Assembly (NCBI GenBank): GCA_016200005.1
Contig: JACQFP010000057.1
Coordinates: 1-59,161, forward strand
Direction of reading: 5' to 3'
DNA length: 59,161 nucleotides
Origin: Verrucomicrobiota bacterium
GTDB lineage: Bacteria; Verrucomicrobiota; Verrucomicrobiia; Limisphaerales; PALSA-1396
Numbering within the stretch: position 1 is the stretch's first letter; every line of letters begins with the position of its first letter. Positions 26,651 through 35,060 of this stretch are shown piece by piece. Both the position numbers and the translations under genes were made by a program. The notes under the pieces were generated by a model. That model made no database searches. It saw nothing but the letters and a program-made list of their open reading frames with translations, and was not told the DNA's origin.

Positions 26651-27185
26651 TCAGGGTTGGGCGTCACTCCGGCAGAATTCCCGGACGGCGGCGGCAAACG
26701 TGGCGGGATCGATCGCCGGATAACGGATCAGTTGCGGCTGGAGGAGGAAAAGTTCCCGCAGGCGGTCCCTGGTGATGAGCTGGGTGCGCAACAGGGAGCG
26801 AACGTCCTGCAGATCACGGTCGTGGCGGCGTTGTAATTTGGAGAGGGCCTGGCCCGTAGGGATCGTAATGGAAAAAATCGAGCCAGCCGTGTCGTGCGAT
26901 GAACAGGCTGCGTTCGCGCCAACCCGGTAAGGCGGGAATAAAATCGTCCGGGCTGGCCAGTTCCACATTGATGTCCAGTTCCTCCTTCAACGTTGCGAGC
27001 GCCTCAAAGAGGCCGGGCGGCTCGGGGTCCGATTTCATCAAGTCAACGTCGATGGTCGTGTCCCGCCAGCCATGCAGCACGGCGGTGGCCCCACCCGTCA
27101 GGTAGATGCTGCCGGCGCCCCGCACCCGCGCGCCGAGCGCCGCCATGAAGGCTTCCAGCTTGGCCTGGTTGGTTTCGGCGCGCAT
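26651..27185 (-). pseudogene. Frameshifted AbiEii-like nucleotidyltransferase
   Basis: The first part (27185 down to about 26855) reads SIYLTGGATAVLHGWRDTTI, then DVDLM and LFIARHGWLDFFHYDPYG, a clear nucleotidyltransferase with the TGG and D-x-D motifs. The second part continues in another frame as GQALSKLQRRHDRDLQDVRS to AVREFCRSD. One additional base in the CCC at 26853-26855 explains the break (TAC GGC CAG became TAC GGG CCA). The complete protein would have about 177 residues. Presumed inactive. Confidence 0.8.
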
Positions 27186-27231
27186 CCGCTAGAACGCTGA
27201 AATGCCGTAAGCCTGAAATGCTGGAATCAAC

Positions 27232-27316
27232 AGCGGCGATAAATCGCGCGCATTCCAAACGCAGCGCGAGTTCTTAATCCACCCTCTGCGTTCATTTTCC
27301 TTCATCTGCGGTTGAA
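27232..27316 (+). repeat. Dispersed 85-bp repeat, copy 4
   Basis: GCGGCGATAAATCGCGCGCA, TTCCAAACGCAGCGCGAGTT and CATCTGCGGTTGAAATTCC. More diverged than copies 6 and 7. Confidence 0.78.
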
Positions 27317-27374
27317 ATTCCGGTGCCGTTCTCAGCGTTTCCGCTTTTCAGCATTTCAGCTTTTTGTTCTGGCG

Positions 27375-27416
27375 CTTCTTGCCCAGATTCTCGACCTGAA
27401 TGATCGTTTCACTCAT
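27375..27416 (-). pseudogene. Minimal 5' remnant of a Wzt-like ATPase (fragment 3)
   Basis: From ATG 27416 the minus strand reads MSETIIQVENLGKK, the same N-terminus as the three other wzt-like sequences (M-S-x-x-I-I-x-V-E-x-L-G-K-K). It breaks off after 14 codons, where the intact copies continue YRI. Filler (CTGAAATGCTGAAAAGC on the minus strand) follows. It is the first wzt start codon met downstream of the permease gene and probably marks the original wzm-wzt junction. Confidence 0.7.
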
Positions 27417-27464
27417 TGCGGCAGAAAAAACGGAGGACGGAAGTCGGAGGACGTAGGTCACATG

Positions 27465-27841
27465 TCAGAGAACAGCGGCACCGCTCCAGTTGCTCAAGAA
27501 TTCGAGGTTGTCTGCCATTTCGGCAGCGGTCCTGGCATCGGCGATTTTCAATAAACGCCTCATTTCCTCGCCAATGGAAATGACTTGTTGTTCGCCAATG
27601 ATGATGCCCGCGTGGTGACGTCCTTGCCGCATGAATTCCGAGTGGAGACGACAGAAATCAGACGCATTGTAAGTGTAAATGGCACGCCCCTGTTCAAAAG
27701 CCCACGCCAACTGCTCTTCGTCTGAACATTACAACAGTGCCAACTCCCGGCTCGATGAAACATCCAATCCGCGATGACGCAGCGCATTCAACAAGGATGG
27801 GCGTCCGCATCTTCATCCAAGTGAAGCTTTGGCGCGCTCAA
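27465..27841 (-). pseudogene. Decayed DUF5615 PIN-like toxin
   Basis: Fragments in order on the minus strand: KLHLDEDADAHP (with the first catalytic Asp/Glu cluster), then after a one-base deletion near 27798 SLLNALRHRGLDV, then a TAA at 27729-27731, then SDEEQLAWAFEQGRAIYTYN and ASDFCRLHSEFM to the end. Together these reconstruct a DUF5615-type PIN-like protein, the usual partner of DUF433 antitoxins. Two independent lesions make a sequencing error less likely than for hepT. Confidence 0.8.
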
Positions 27842-27843
27842 GC

Positions 27844-28146
27844 TTAAGGTTCGGTTGACCGTTTGCGTTCAAGACTGCGGCAGACCGCGCGCTCGTCCTC
27901 AAGGCATTTCTCAATTTCTTCCCGGTGCAGATGGTAATAGGCCAGCGCGACATGAATTTCTGCCGGCGTGAGCGTGGACAATCGCTCGCCAATCTCCTCG
28001 ATGGTCAACCCCAATTTCCACCAACCCGCGACCCGATGGACCCCAATACGATGTCCTCTAAGACAGGGTTTTCCGCCAAGAATCCCCGGCGTACGGATGA
28101 TCATGGAATCCAACTCCGTTGACGATGTTTGCGCAACCGCACTCAT
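27844..28146 (-). CDS. DUF433-family antitoxin-like protein
   Basis: 100 aa. SMIIRTPGILGGKPCLRGHR then IGVHRVAGWWKLGLTIEEI is the complete DUF433 motif, a winged helix-turn-helix used by antitoxins of PIN-like toxins; LTPAEIHVALAYYHLHREEI closes the domain. Followed after 3 bp by the decayed toxin gene. DUF433 usually begins near the internal Met (SMIIRTPG); the ATG at 28146 adds 14 residues. Retained although its partner is dead. Confidence 0.87.
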   Translation of the reverse strand: MSAVAQTSSTELDSMIIRTPGILGGKPCLRGHRIGVHRVAGWWKLGLTIEEIGERLSTLTPAEIHVALAYYHLHREEIEKCLEDERAVCRSLERKRSTEP

Positions 28147-28370
28147 GTTGACAACATGCTGGTTCGCGGATGAGGCGTCAAGCCGCCTCCCGCGCCAGCG
28201 CAGGCCGGGCGGAATCCACCTCGGAACAAAAACGATTTTCGGGCGTCGAGATCCTCAAAGCTCATGCTCATATTGGGTTGTGTGCTAGGAGTTAGGAGTT
28301 AGCAGTTCGGATTCTGCATCTTCGATCTTCCATCTTCTATCTACGATCTCCCAACTTCGCTCTTTCGCCC

Positions 28371-29195
28371 TCAAATCACATCCGCAAACGTCCGCTCCAT
28401 TTTGCGGAAATACCAGATGCCGCTGCTCGTGAGCAGGACCACGATGACCACGGACAACAGGACGGCGGACCAATCCAACGGTGATTGGCCGCGCAGTAAA
28501 GCCCAGCGGAAGCCGTCGATCACACCGACCATCGGGTTGAGCGCGTAGAGTAACCGCCATTTCTCCGGGACGATGCTGCTGCTGAAACCCACGGGCGAGA
28601 TGTAGAGGCCAAACTGGACGATGAAGGGAATGATGTAACGGAAGTCGCGATACTCCACGTTCAACGCGCAAAGCCAAAGTCCAAGTCCGAATGAAGCCCC
28701 AAAAGCCAGGATGATGAAAGCCGGAAGCAGCCACAGCCGCCAGTCGGGCAGGAATTGATACCAGACCATCATCACGGCCATCAGCCCGCACGTGATGAGA
28801 AAATCCACGAAGCTGGTGATGACCGAGCCGGCGGGGATGATCAAGCGCGGGAAATAAATTTTCGAGATGAGATTGGCGTTGCCGACGAGGCTGTTGCTGG
28901 ATTCGCCGAGGGCGGTGGAAAAGAATTGCCAGGGCAACATGCCGGCCATGACCAGCAGGGCGTAGGGCACAGCGCCGGGCGCCGGCAGCTTGGCGATGCG
29001 GCTGAACACGATGGTGAAAACAATCATCGTGAGGAATGGTCGAATCACCGCCCACGCAATGCCCACGACGGTCTGTTTGTAGCGGACGAGGATGTCGCGC
29101 CACGCGAGGAAAAAGAACAGTTCCCGATAACGCCAAAGGTCGCGCCAGTAGTTGCGCTCCGCGCGTCCGGGTTCAATGACTAATTCTTGGTCCAT
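28371..29195 (-). CDS. wzm: ABC-2 polysaccharide export permease (Wzm-like)
   Basis: 274 aa, six hydrophobic segments. FFLAWRDILVRYKQTVVGIA and WAVIRPFLTMIVFTIVF at the N-terminus, FPRLIIPAGSVITSFVDFLI in the middle and LYALNPMVGVIDGFRW before the last helix are characteristic of O-antigen and teichoic acid exporters (TagG/KpsM/Wzm). It needs a Wzt ATPase; the nearest intact one is at 15063-16487, with three broken wzt copies between. The ATG at 29195 (MDQELVIEPG) is chosen over a longer frame that begins in filler. Confidence 0.9.
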   Translation of the reverse strand: MDQELVIEPGRAERNYWRDLWRYRELFFFLAWRDILVRYKQTVVGIAWAVIRPFLTMIVFTIVFSRIAKLPAPGAVPYALLVMAGMLPWQFFSTALGESSNSLVGNANLISKIYFPRLIIPAGSVITSFVDFLITCGLMAVMMVWYQFLPDWRLWLLPAFIILAFGASFGLGLWLCALNVEYRDFRYIIPFIVQFGLYISPVGFSSSIVPEKWRLLYALNPMVGVIDGFRWALLRGQSPLDWSAVLLSVVIVVLLTSSGIWYFRKMERTFADVI

Positions 29196-29367
29196 GAGAA
29201 GAGAAATCAAAAGCAGAGAGCAGAGAGTAGAAAGTAGCACATCTGAAATACTGAAACGCTGAAACGCTGAGATACTGAAATCGTAGGAGACGAGGTGACG
29301 AGGCTCAGGCTAAGAATGTTGAGAGTTAAGAGTTCAGAGTTGATAGTTGAAATGCTGAAAACCAAAA

Positions 29368-29450
29368 GCGGCGATGAATCGCCCGCACTCCAGACGCTCC
29401 GCGAGGGCTCGAGTGCCATCTGCGTTCATGGTCTCCCATCTGCGGTTAAA
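29368..29450 (+). repeat. Dispersed 85-bp repeat, copy 5
   Basis: GCGGCGATGAATCGCCCGCA, CTCCAGACGCTCCGCGAGGG and CATCTGCGGTTAAAAGTC. Confidence 0.8.
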
Positions 29451-29809
29451 AGTCGGGAGTCGTTTTCGGGTCTATCAATTTCGGCAAGTTGGAGCTGAAA
29501 TCCAACAGCGGCGATAAATCGCGCGCACTCCAGACGCTGCGCGAATTCTTGACCTCCATCTGTGTCCACCTGCGGTTGCAACTCCGGGGCCGTTTTCAGT
29601 TTTCAAAATTTCAGCTTTCAGCTTTTCCACTTTTCAGCGTTTCAGTTTTTCCGCTTTCAGGATTTGATTCGTATCTGCGTTTATGTTCCCCCATCTGCGG
29701 TTAAAAGTCGGGAGTCGTTTTCGGGTCTATCAATTTCGGCAAGTTGGAGCTGAAATCCAACAGCGGCGATAAATCGCGCGCACTCCAGACGCTGCGCGAA
29801 TTCTTGACC
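29435..29809 (+). repeat. Exact 120-bp direct duplication (29435-29554 = 29690-29809)
   Basis: Both units start CCCATCTGCGGTTAAAAGTC and end GCGCGAATTCTTGACC; I found no mismatch when reading them side by side. Each unit spans the end of one dispersed repeat, a 55-bp unique spacer (GGGAGTCGTTTTCGGG...) and the first half of the next dispersed repeat. The offset is 255 bp, indicating recent local duplication. Confidence 0.85.
29508..29577 (+). repeat. Dispersed 85-bp repeat, copy 6
   Basis: GCGGCGATAAATCGCGCGCA, CTCCAGACGCTGCGCGAATT, then a shortened end (CATCTGTGTCCACCTGCGGTT). First half is identical with copy 7. Confidence 0.8.
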
Positions 29810-29842
29810 GCCATCTGGTTAATCTGTGTCCATCTGCGGTTA
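29762..29842 (+). repeat. Dispersed 85-bp repeat, copy 7
   Basis: Same first half as copy 6; the end reads CATCTGGTTAATCTGTGTCC then CATCTGCGGTTAAGC. Confidence 0.8.
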
Positions 29843-30066
29843 AGCACGTTTATTTTCCGATCTGGGTTTTCCGCGAGGGCGCGTAAAACGACACGCGAGC
29901 TTCCGGCTCGGAGACTACAGCTCGGAGAGCCGCGTGTGCTCCCCATTCCGATTTCCGCTTTCTGCTTTCCAAATTTCCAATTTTCTCTGGCCCGTGAAGT
30001 CTCCCCTGACCCGTGGAATCTGTTTCGTATTCCACTGGGGATTGGCCCGTGAAGTCTTTCGCTACT

Positions 30067-33000
30067 TCACCGGGCTACTTCACCGGGCAGGATTTCAGAT
30101 TCCCTGTCTTCCCGCCGCATCAAGTCCTCGCAGGCTTGCACAACGTCGTTCGTTTGAATGCGACTAAGACACTCGTTCCGGCGCTCGAGACATTCCATCA
30201 ACCCGCAACCTTCGCAATCAATCTCCGAGCGCAGCACCCGATGCTCGACGCCATAGGGATACCACAAACCCGGATGCGCGCGCGCGGAGAACACGGCCAC
30301 GCAGGGTGTCCGGACGGCCGCCGCCAGATGCATCGTGCCGGTGTCATTGCCGAAAAACAGCACACAGCGTTTCAAGGCCGCCGCCGCCCCGCGCACGGAG
30401 AGCGCGCCCGCCGCGTTGTAACCACGTCCCCACATTCGCAGGAGGCGACCGGCCAGGGCCGCATCCTCGGCGCCACCGAAAACCACCGGCCAGAAGTCGT
30501 GACGTTCGATCAATTCCCTCACGACCTGCCCGAAGCGTTCCTCCGGCCAGCGTTTGGCCGGCATCTTGGAACCGGGACCGATGCCGATCCAGGGACGAAG
30601 ATCGGAGACCGGAGATCGGAGATCCGAGCTTATGCTGCCGCCCACTGCCCAATGCTTTTCGTCCTCCGTCCTCCTTCCTCCGTGCTCTGCGCTTTGGCGC
30701 GCCAGCCAGTCATCGACCTCGCAGTTTTCCGCGTCGCCCAGTTTCAATTCCAACGAGCCGTGGCCGGCTTGCGGCACGGCGATGCCGTCCACCGCCAGGC
30801 GCGCGAGCAACAAGTCCGCTTCCGACGGCATGGCCGCGAGCGGCTGATCCGGCGTTTTGGCGGGTGCTTCGGAGAAGCCGCTGGTGCCGATAAAATCCCG
30901 GATGCCAGCGGCGGCGAAGAATTTGCGATCACGCGCGACCTGGTCCGGCGTGCGGTTGCTGGGGGCAAGGTAAACCAACGCATCGAAGCGACGGCGCCGC
31001 AGTTTGAGCATCAGCCGCAACATGCGTTGGGCGCGGAGCAATTTGCCGGTGGTGGTCTCGTCCACGACATAGGATTCAAAGCGATTGAAAAGCCCGGCGC
31101 GCTTCAGGAGGTCCGCCGCGAGCACATGCCGTTTGCCGGGATGCCGGTCGCACAGCAGCGTCAGGCTGGCGTCGGGAAAATGTTTTCGGACCGCCCACAT
31201 CGCCGGCAGGGCGATGATGGTGTCACCGAGCTGGCCAATGCGGAAAACCAGGATGCGTTTGGGGAGAAATCCTGAAACGCTGAAACGCTGAGAAACTGAA
31301 CCGGGGAGTGCGGAGTGCGGAGAACGGTAGCCGTCGGACGGAGAGCGGGGAGCGGGGATGGGGGAAGGTTGAGAGTTGAGAGTTGACCCCGACAGCAGCA
31401 ATCGGGGTTGAGGTTGAGGGTTGATTGGCAGGGAGCGGGAACGTTTGCCTAAAACCAGCAGGTCCGGGCCGGCGAATCTTTGGTAAACCTCCTTCGCCCA
31501 GCCGCGCAAACCGCGCCCAGCCGATTGCTGATTTCCGATTTGCGATTTGCGATTTGCGATTTCCCATTTCTGCTTTCTGCTTTCTGCTTTCTCTTTTTCC
31601 TCGAGGAGCCATTCGCGCACGGGAATCAAAAACCCGGTTTTGGGACGGGCCAGCACGGCAGCAGGGAGCGGGCAGCGCGGAGTGCGGGCCAGGTCGAGCT
31701 TGGTCGGCGGCGCGGCGCAGGTGAGCGACGGCGCGAGGGCGCGCAGCAGCGTCACGTCCACCAGGGGCACGCGGATTTCCAGGGAGTGCGCCATGCCCGC
31801 CCAGTCCGAGTCGCGCAAAAGCTGGTTGCGCATATACCAGCAGGATTCCAGGCAGGAAACCCGGGCGTGCGGACTGCGCAAGCCGTCGAGCGATTCTTCC
31901 AAGCGGAGGAGCGGCTGGAGTTCCGACCAGCCCTGCCGCACGAGGTCGGGATCGAGAATCTCGGGCAATTCCCACGGCATGAACATGCCGCGGCGCAGGA
32001 GATACGCACCGCCATAGGTGCCGCCGTATTCAAACAGCCCGGCGTATTTCGGCGAGGTGAAATGTTTCACGACGGGAGCGCAGACGATGCGTAAGCTTTT
32101 CCCGAAAATACCCGAAGTACCCAAGGACCCAAGGGCACGAACAGAGCGCGGCAGTTGTTTGAAACTTGGATAGCCGCCAAAGAGTTCGTCGCCCCCGAGG
32201 CCGGACAGGGCGACCTTGAGGGAGGTCTGGGCCGCGGCGAGGCTGACGAAGTAGGTGTTGACGCCGTCGGTGGAGGGCTGGTCCATGGCGTGGAAGAGGC
32301 GTTCGACGTGCGCGCGAAAGTCGGCGCGGCTGACCCAGATGGTTTGATGTTGGGCGCCGTATTGCGCGGCGACGGTTTCGGCCAGCGGGGTTTCATCGTA
32401 GGGTGTGCCGCGATATTCCTCGAAGCCAAGCGTCACGGTGCGCAACCGGCCGCCTTGTTCCGCCGCGAGGGCCGCGAGGGTGGTGGAATCCAGACCGGAG
32501 GACAGGAAAACCCCGACGGGAACGTCCGCGATGAGGTGGTGCGCGACGGAGTCGCGGAGGGAGTCGTTCAGCGTTGAAGGTTGAGAGTTGAGAGTCTCCC
32601 TCTCCGCTCTGGGGAGAGGGCCGGGGTGAGGTGCCCGCCTTCCATCTTCGATCTTCGATCTTCCAACGGACGGTTCGGCGGAACGGAGGATTTCCGTAAT
32701 TGAGCAAAACGTTCGTTCCCGACGCTCGCCGTTCTGGCCTACCCACAACGTCGTTCCGGCCGGCAGCGAACGGATTCCGCGATGCAGCGTGTACGGTCCG
32801 GGCACGTGACCCCAAAGGAAAAAGCCGACGTGCCCCGCTGGATCGGGCGCAGTATCAACCCGTTTGCCGGCGAGCAGGGCTTTGACTTGCGAGGCGACAC
32901 GGATCGCTTTGCCATCATCCGAATAGTAAAGCGGTTTGATGCCAAACGGGTCGCGCGCCATGAAGAGACCCTTCTTGCGCTCGTCCCAAATGGCAAAGGC

Positions 33001-33378
33001 ATACATGCCGCGCAGCTTTTGCAGCATCCCGTCCCCGTCAAGCTGATACAGGTGCAGCAGAATTTCGGTATCGCTCTGAGAACTGAAGCGTCGCCCCTTC
33101 GCCTCCAGTTCCGCGCGCAGTTCGCGATAGTTGTAAATCTCGCCGTTGAAAGTGACGACGAGCGCGCCGTCCTGACTCTTCATCGGCTGGGCACCGGTCG
33201 GCGATAGATCAATGATCGAAAGGCGGCGGTGGCCGAGGCCAATATGGCCATCGGCGGAACACCAAGTGCCGGACCCGTCGGGGCCGCGGGCGGTCATGGC
33301 GTCGCGGATAGCCGTCAACTCCGTGCGGTCAATCGGCTCGCCCGTACGATAATTGAAGATGGCAGCAATGCCGCACAT
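30067..33378 (-). CDS. Asparagine synthetase fused to GT9 heptosyltransferase-like domain
   Basis: One 1103-aa frame. Residues 1-610 are glutamine-dependent asparagine synthetase: MCGIAAIFN with the catalytic Cys2, FNGEIYNYRELR, ARDPFGIKPLYY and the PP-loop FLSSGLDSTTLAALA. Residues 720-1103 are a GT9 transferase: RILVFRIGQLGDTIIALPA, GIGPGSKMPAKRWP and FFGNDTGTMHLAAAVRTPCV. Four stretches, about 32565-32670, 31520-31600, 31270-31440 and 30595-30690, are translated low-complexity filler of the same type as the intergenic DNA. AsnB-like amidotransferases in glycan loci amidate sugars or peptides. Either a true fusion or two adjacent genes whose spacer has lost its stops; no good internal start was found for the GT9 part. 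Confidence 0.82.
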   Translation of the reverse strand: MCGIAAIFNYRTGEPIDRTELTAIRDAMTARGPDGSGTWCSADGHIGLGHRRLSIIDLSPTGAQPMKSQDGALVVTFNGEIYNYRELRAELEAKGRRFSSQSDTEILLHLYQLDGDGMLQKLRGMYAFAIWDERKKGLFMARDPFGIKPLYYSDDGKAIRVASQVKALLAGKRVDTAPDPAGHVGFFLWGHVPGPYTLHRGIRSLPAGTTLWVGQNGERRERTFCSITEILRSAEPSVGRSKIEDGRRAPHPGPLPRAERETLNSQPSTLNDSLRDSVAHHLIADVPVGVFLSSGLDSTTLAALAAEQGGRLRTVTLGFEEYRGTPYDETPLAETVAAQYGAQHQTIWVSRADFRAHVERLFHAMDQPSTDGVNTYFVSLAAAQTSLKVALSGLGGDELFGGYPSFKQLPRSVRALGSLGTSGIFGKSLRIVCAPVVKHFTSPKYAGLFEYGGTYGGAYLLRRGMFMPWELPEILDPDLVRQGWSELQPLLRLEESLDGLRSPHARVSCLESCWYMRNQLLRDSDWAGMAHSLEIRVPLVDVTLLRALAPSLTCAAPPTKLDLARTPRCPLPAAVLARPKTGFLIPVREWLLEEKEKAESRKQKWEIANRKSQIGNQQSAGRGLRGWAKEVYQRFAGPDLLVLGKRSRSLPINPQPQPRLLLSGSTLNSQPSPIPAPRSPSDGYRSPHSALPGSVSQRFSVSGFLPKRILVFRIGQLGDTIIALPAMWAVRKHFPDASLTLLCDRHPGKRHVLAADLLKRAGLFNRFESYVVDETTTGKLLRAQRMLRLMLKLRRRRFDALVYLAPSNRTPDQVARDRKFFAAAGIRDFIGTSGFSEAPAKTPDQPLAAMPSEADLLLARLAVDGIAVPQAGHGSLELKLGDAENCEVDDWLARQSAEHGGRRTEDEKHWAVGGSISSDLRSPVSDLRPWIGIGPGSKMPAKRWPEERFGQVVRELIERHDFWPVVFGGAEDAALAGRLLRMWGRGYNAAGALSVRGAAAALKRCVLFFGNDTGTMHLAAAVRTPCVAVFSARAHPGLWYPYGVEHRVLRSEIDCEGCGLMECLERRNECLSRIQTNDVVQACEDLMRREDRESEILPGEVAR

Positions 33379-33441
33379 CAGGAGTGCTTCGTTTGATTCA
33401 ACTTCATGGGGCTTGGCCCTATCGTTCTGCCTGCTGCCCTC

Positions 33442-34545
33442 TTACAAACCCATCATTACGTCGGCAATCCGTCCGGCCGTCTGGCCGTCCCAGTATTCGG
33501 GCCGTGGCGGTGACGACTTCGACCCGCGAAGCGACTCTGCTGCCGCCTCAACAATCCTCGCGCAGCGGCTGGCGACCAGTCGATTGGTGCCCGACGTGAG
33601 CGTGATGGGCCGCTCCGTGTTGGGCCGGACCGTCAGACAGGGAATCCCCAGGTATGTGGTCTCCTCCTGCACGCCTCCCGAATCCGTGATGACCAGTGCG
33701 GCGGTATTCATCAGGGCAAGAAAATCCAGGTATCCGAGCGGTTCGATCAACCGCAGCGTGGTATTCGGCAAAGCCATTGCCAGACCGACTATTTGCTTCC
33801 GAGTTCGGGGATGGACCGGAAAAACCACGGACCGGCGGCGTGATATTTCCGCCATCGCCTGCAGGATTTCCCGCAGCGCGCCCGCGTCATCAACATTCGA
33901 GGGCCGGTGGAGGGTGACCAGCACATGCTCTCGCGGTTCCAAGCCGAGGCGGCTCAGGATCGGCCGTTGCTGCGCTTTCGGGAGCAATTTCACCAAGGTG
34001 TCGATCATCACATTCCCGACGCAATGAATTTTTTGCGACTCGACTCCCTCGCGAAGAAGGTTCGCGTTTCCGTCTTTCGAAGGGGTAAAAAGAAGGTCGG
34101 ATATCTGATCGGTCAGCAAACGATTGATTTCTTCCGGCATGGTCCGGTCACCCGACCGTAACCCGGCTTCCACATGGGCGATCCGCACGCCGAGTTTCGA
34201 ACAGACCAGCGCGCAAGCCAGCGTCGAATTCACATCGCCCACCACCATCACCCAGTCCGGCCGATGTTTCGCGAGTACCGGCTCAAAAGCCGTCATTACG
34301 GCCGCCGTCTGGGCCGCGTGGGATCCGGAACCGACGTTCAGGAACTCATCGGGTGTTGGTATTTCGAGCTGCTCGAAGAACACCTGGGACATGTTGTAGT
34401 CGTAGTGTTGCCCGGTATGCACCAGCACCTGCTGGAATTGTTCAGGTCGCCTGGCCATTTCAGACATGATCGGCGCCACCTTGGGAAAGTTGGGGCGGGC
34501 GCCCACAATATGCATGATTTTCAGCATGGCTCGTTTCGCAGTCAT
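33442..34545 (-). CDS. wecB: UDP-N-acetylglucosamine 2-epimerase (non-hydrolysing)
   Basis: 367 aa, usual length. MHIVGARPNFPKVAPIM, LVHTGQHYDYNMSQVFF, VVGDVNSTLACAL, HVEAGLRSGDRTMPEE and ITDSGGVQEETTYLGIPCL are the family blocks, carrying the acidic catalytic residues and the UDP site. It makes UDP-ManNAc, a precursor for many surface polysaccharides. Three possible ATGs (34545, 34527, 34515); GGTGGA sits just ahead of 34545. The gene is the first enzyme of the locus downstream of the two regulators. Confidence 0.93.
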   Translation of the reverse strand: MTAKRAMLKIMHIVGARPNFPKVAPIMSEMARRPEQFQQVLVHTGQHYDYNMSQVFFEQLEIPTPDEFLNVGSGSHAAQTAAVMTAFEPVLAKHRPDWVMVVGDVNSTLACALVCSKLGVRIAHVEAGLRSGDRTMPEEINRLLTDQISDLLFTPSKDGNANLLREGVESQKIHCVGNVMIDTLVKLLPKAQQRPILSRLGLEPREHVLVTLHRPSNVDDAGALREILQAMAEISRRRSVVFPVHPRTRKQIVGLAMALPNTTLRLIEPLGYLDFLALMNTAALVITDSGGVQEETTYLGIPCLTVRPNTERPITLTSGTNRLVASRCARIVEAAAESLRGSKSSPPRPEYWDGQTAGRIADVMMGL

Positions 34546-34594
34546 TCCACCAGACGACTTTGGTTTGCGGCTCTGATGTCTGGCATGGCCGGTG

Positions 34595-34735
34595 TCACTT
34601 GAATTGGATGGACCCGTCCTCGGAATCTGGCGCGCCGGGCGTTTCGGCGGGACCCGGTCGGCTAATCATCCATAGCCCCAACATCAAAACACCAATCGCC
34701 AAGACCGCGATCAGCATAATCAGCCGACGCTCCAT
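34595..34735 (-). CDS. 46-aa single-pass membrane protein
   Basis: From ATG 34735 the minus strand reads MERRLIMLIAVLAIGVLMLG then LWMISRPGPAETPG to a TGA at 34595. This is a basic start, one 20-residue membrane helix and an acidic Pro/Gly tail, the layout of small inner-membrane proteins. The upstream GAAGAAG is only a weak ribosome-binding site. It fits between the regulator genes and wecB in the same direction. Unknown function; being short it could be fortuitous, but the hydrophobic profile is good. Confidence 0.5.
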   Translation of the reverse strand: MERRLIMLIAVLAIGVLMLGLWMISRPGPAETPGAPDSEDGSIQFK

Positions 34736-35060
34736 TCTTCTTCGCCGGCTGCGATGGCGCTTTCGATGACTCAAACCGGTGGAAAACTTGTTGCCAGGAA
34801 GGGATACCCCTCCGCTCCTGGGGATCGACCAAGTGCCGCACGGTCACCAGTCGGTCACCGGATCCCGGAGCGCCGACGGGCGGAGCGACTCCCGGCGTGG
34901 ATAAGGCTACGCCCCGTCAATTCGCATTGCGAGTTGACTCGAGCATACTGACGCTGTCATCCGCACAATCTGGTTTTCCCGTCACACCCGCGCCACGTTG
35001 GCACCCCTCGCCATTCCCTCAAAAACCGAAGCGGCCTACCCTGCGCATGGGACTCCGCAA

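Larger units (their letters stand above)
29196..30066. other. 871 bp of repeats without a gene
   Basis: Three copies of the dispersed 85-bp repeat, an exact 120-bp direct duplication (29435-29554 and 29690-29809), filler of CTGAAACGCTGAAAC and TTTCAGCTTTTCC type, and near 30045-30090 pairs of CCCGTGAAGT/ACTTCACCGGG that form hairpins next to the end of the asparagine-synthetase fusion. Related CAGTGAAGT/ACTTCACGGG sequence is at about 20170-20205. Confidence 0.7.

Noticed and set aside
20232-29842. Dispersed 85-bp repeats as a CRISPR array or as small genes
   Set aside because: Spacing is irregular (kilobases) and copies diverge; the open frames inside are by-products of repeated composition.
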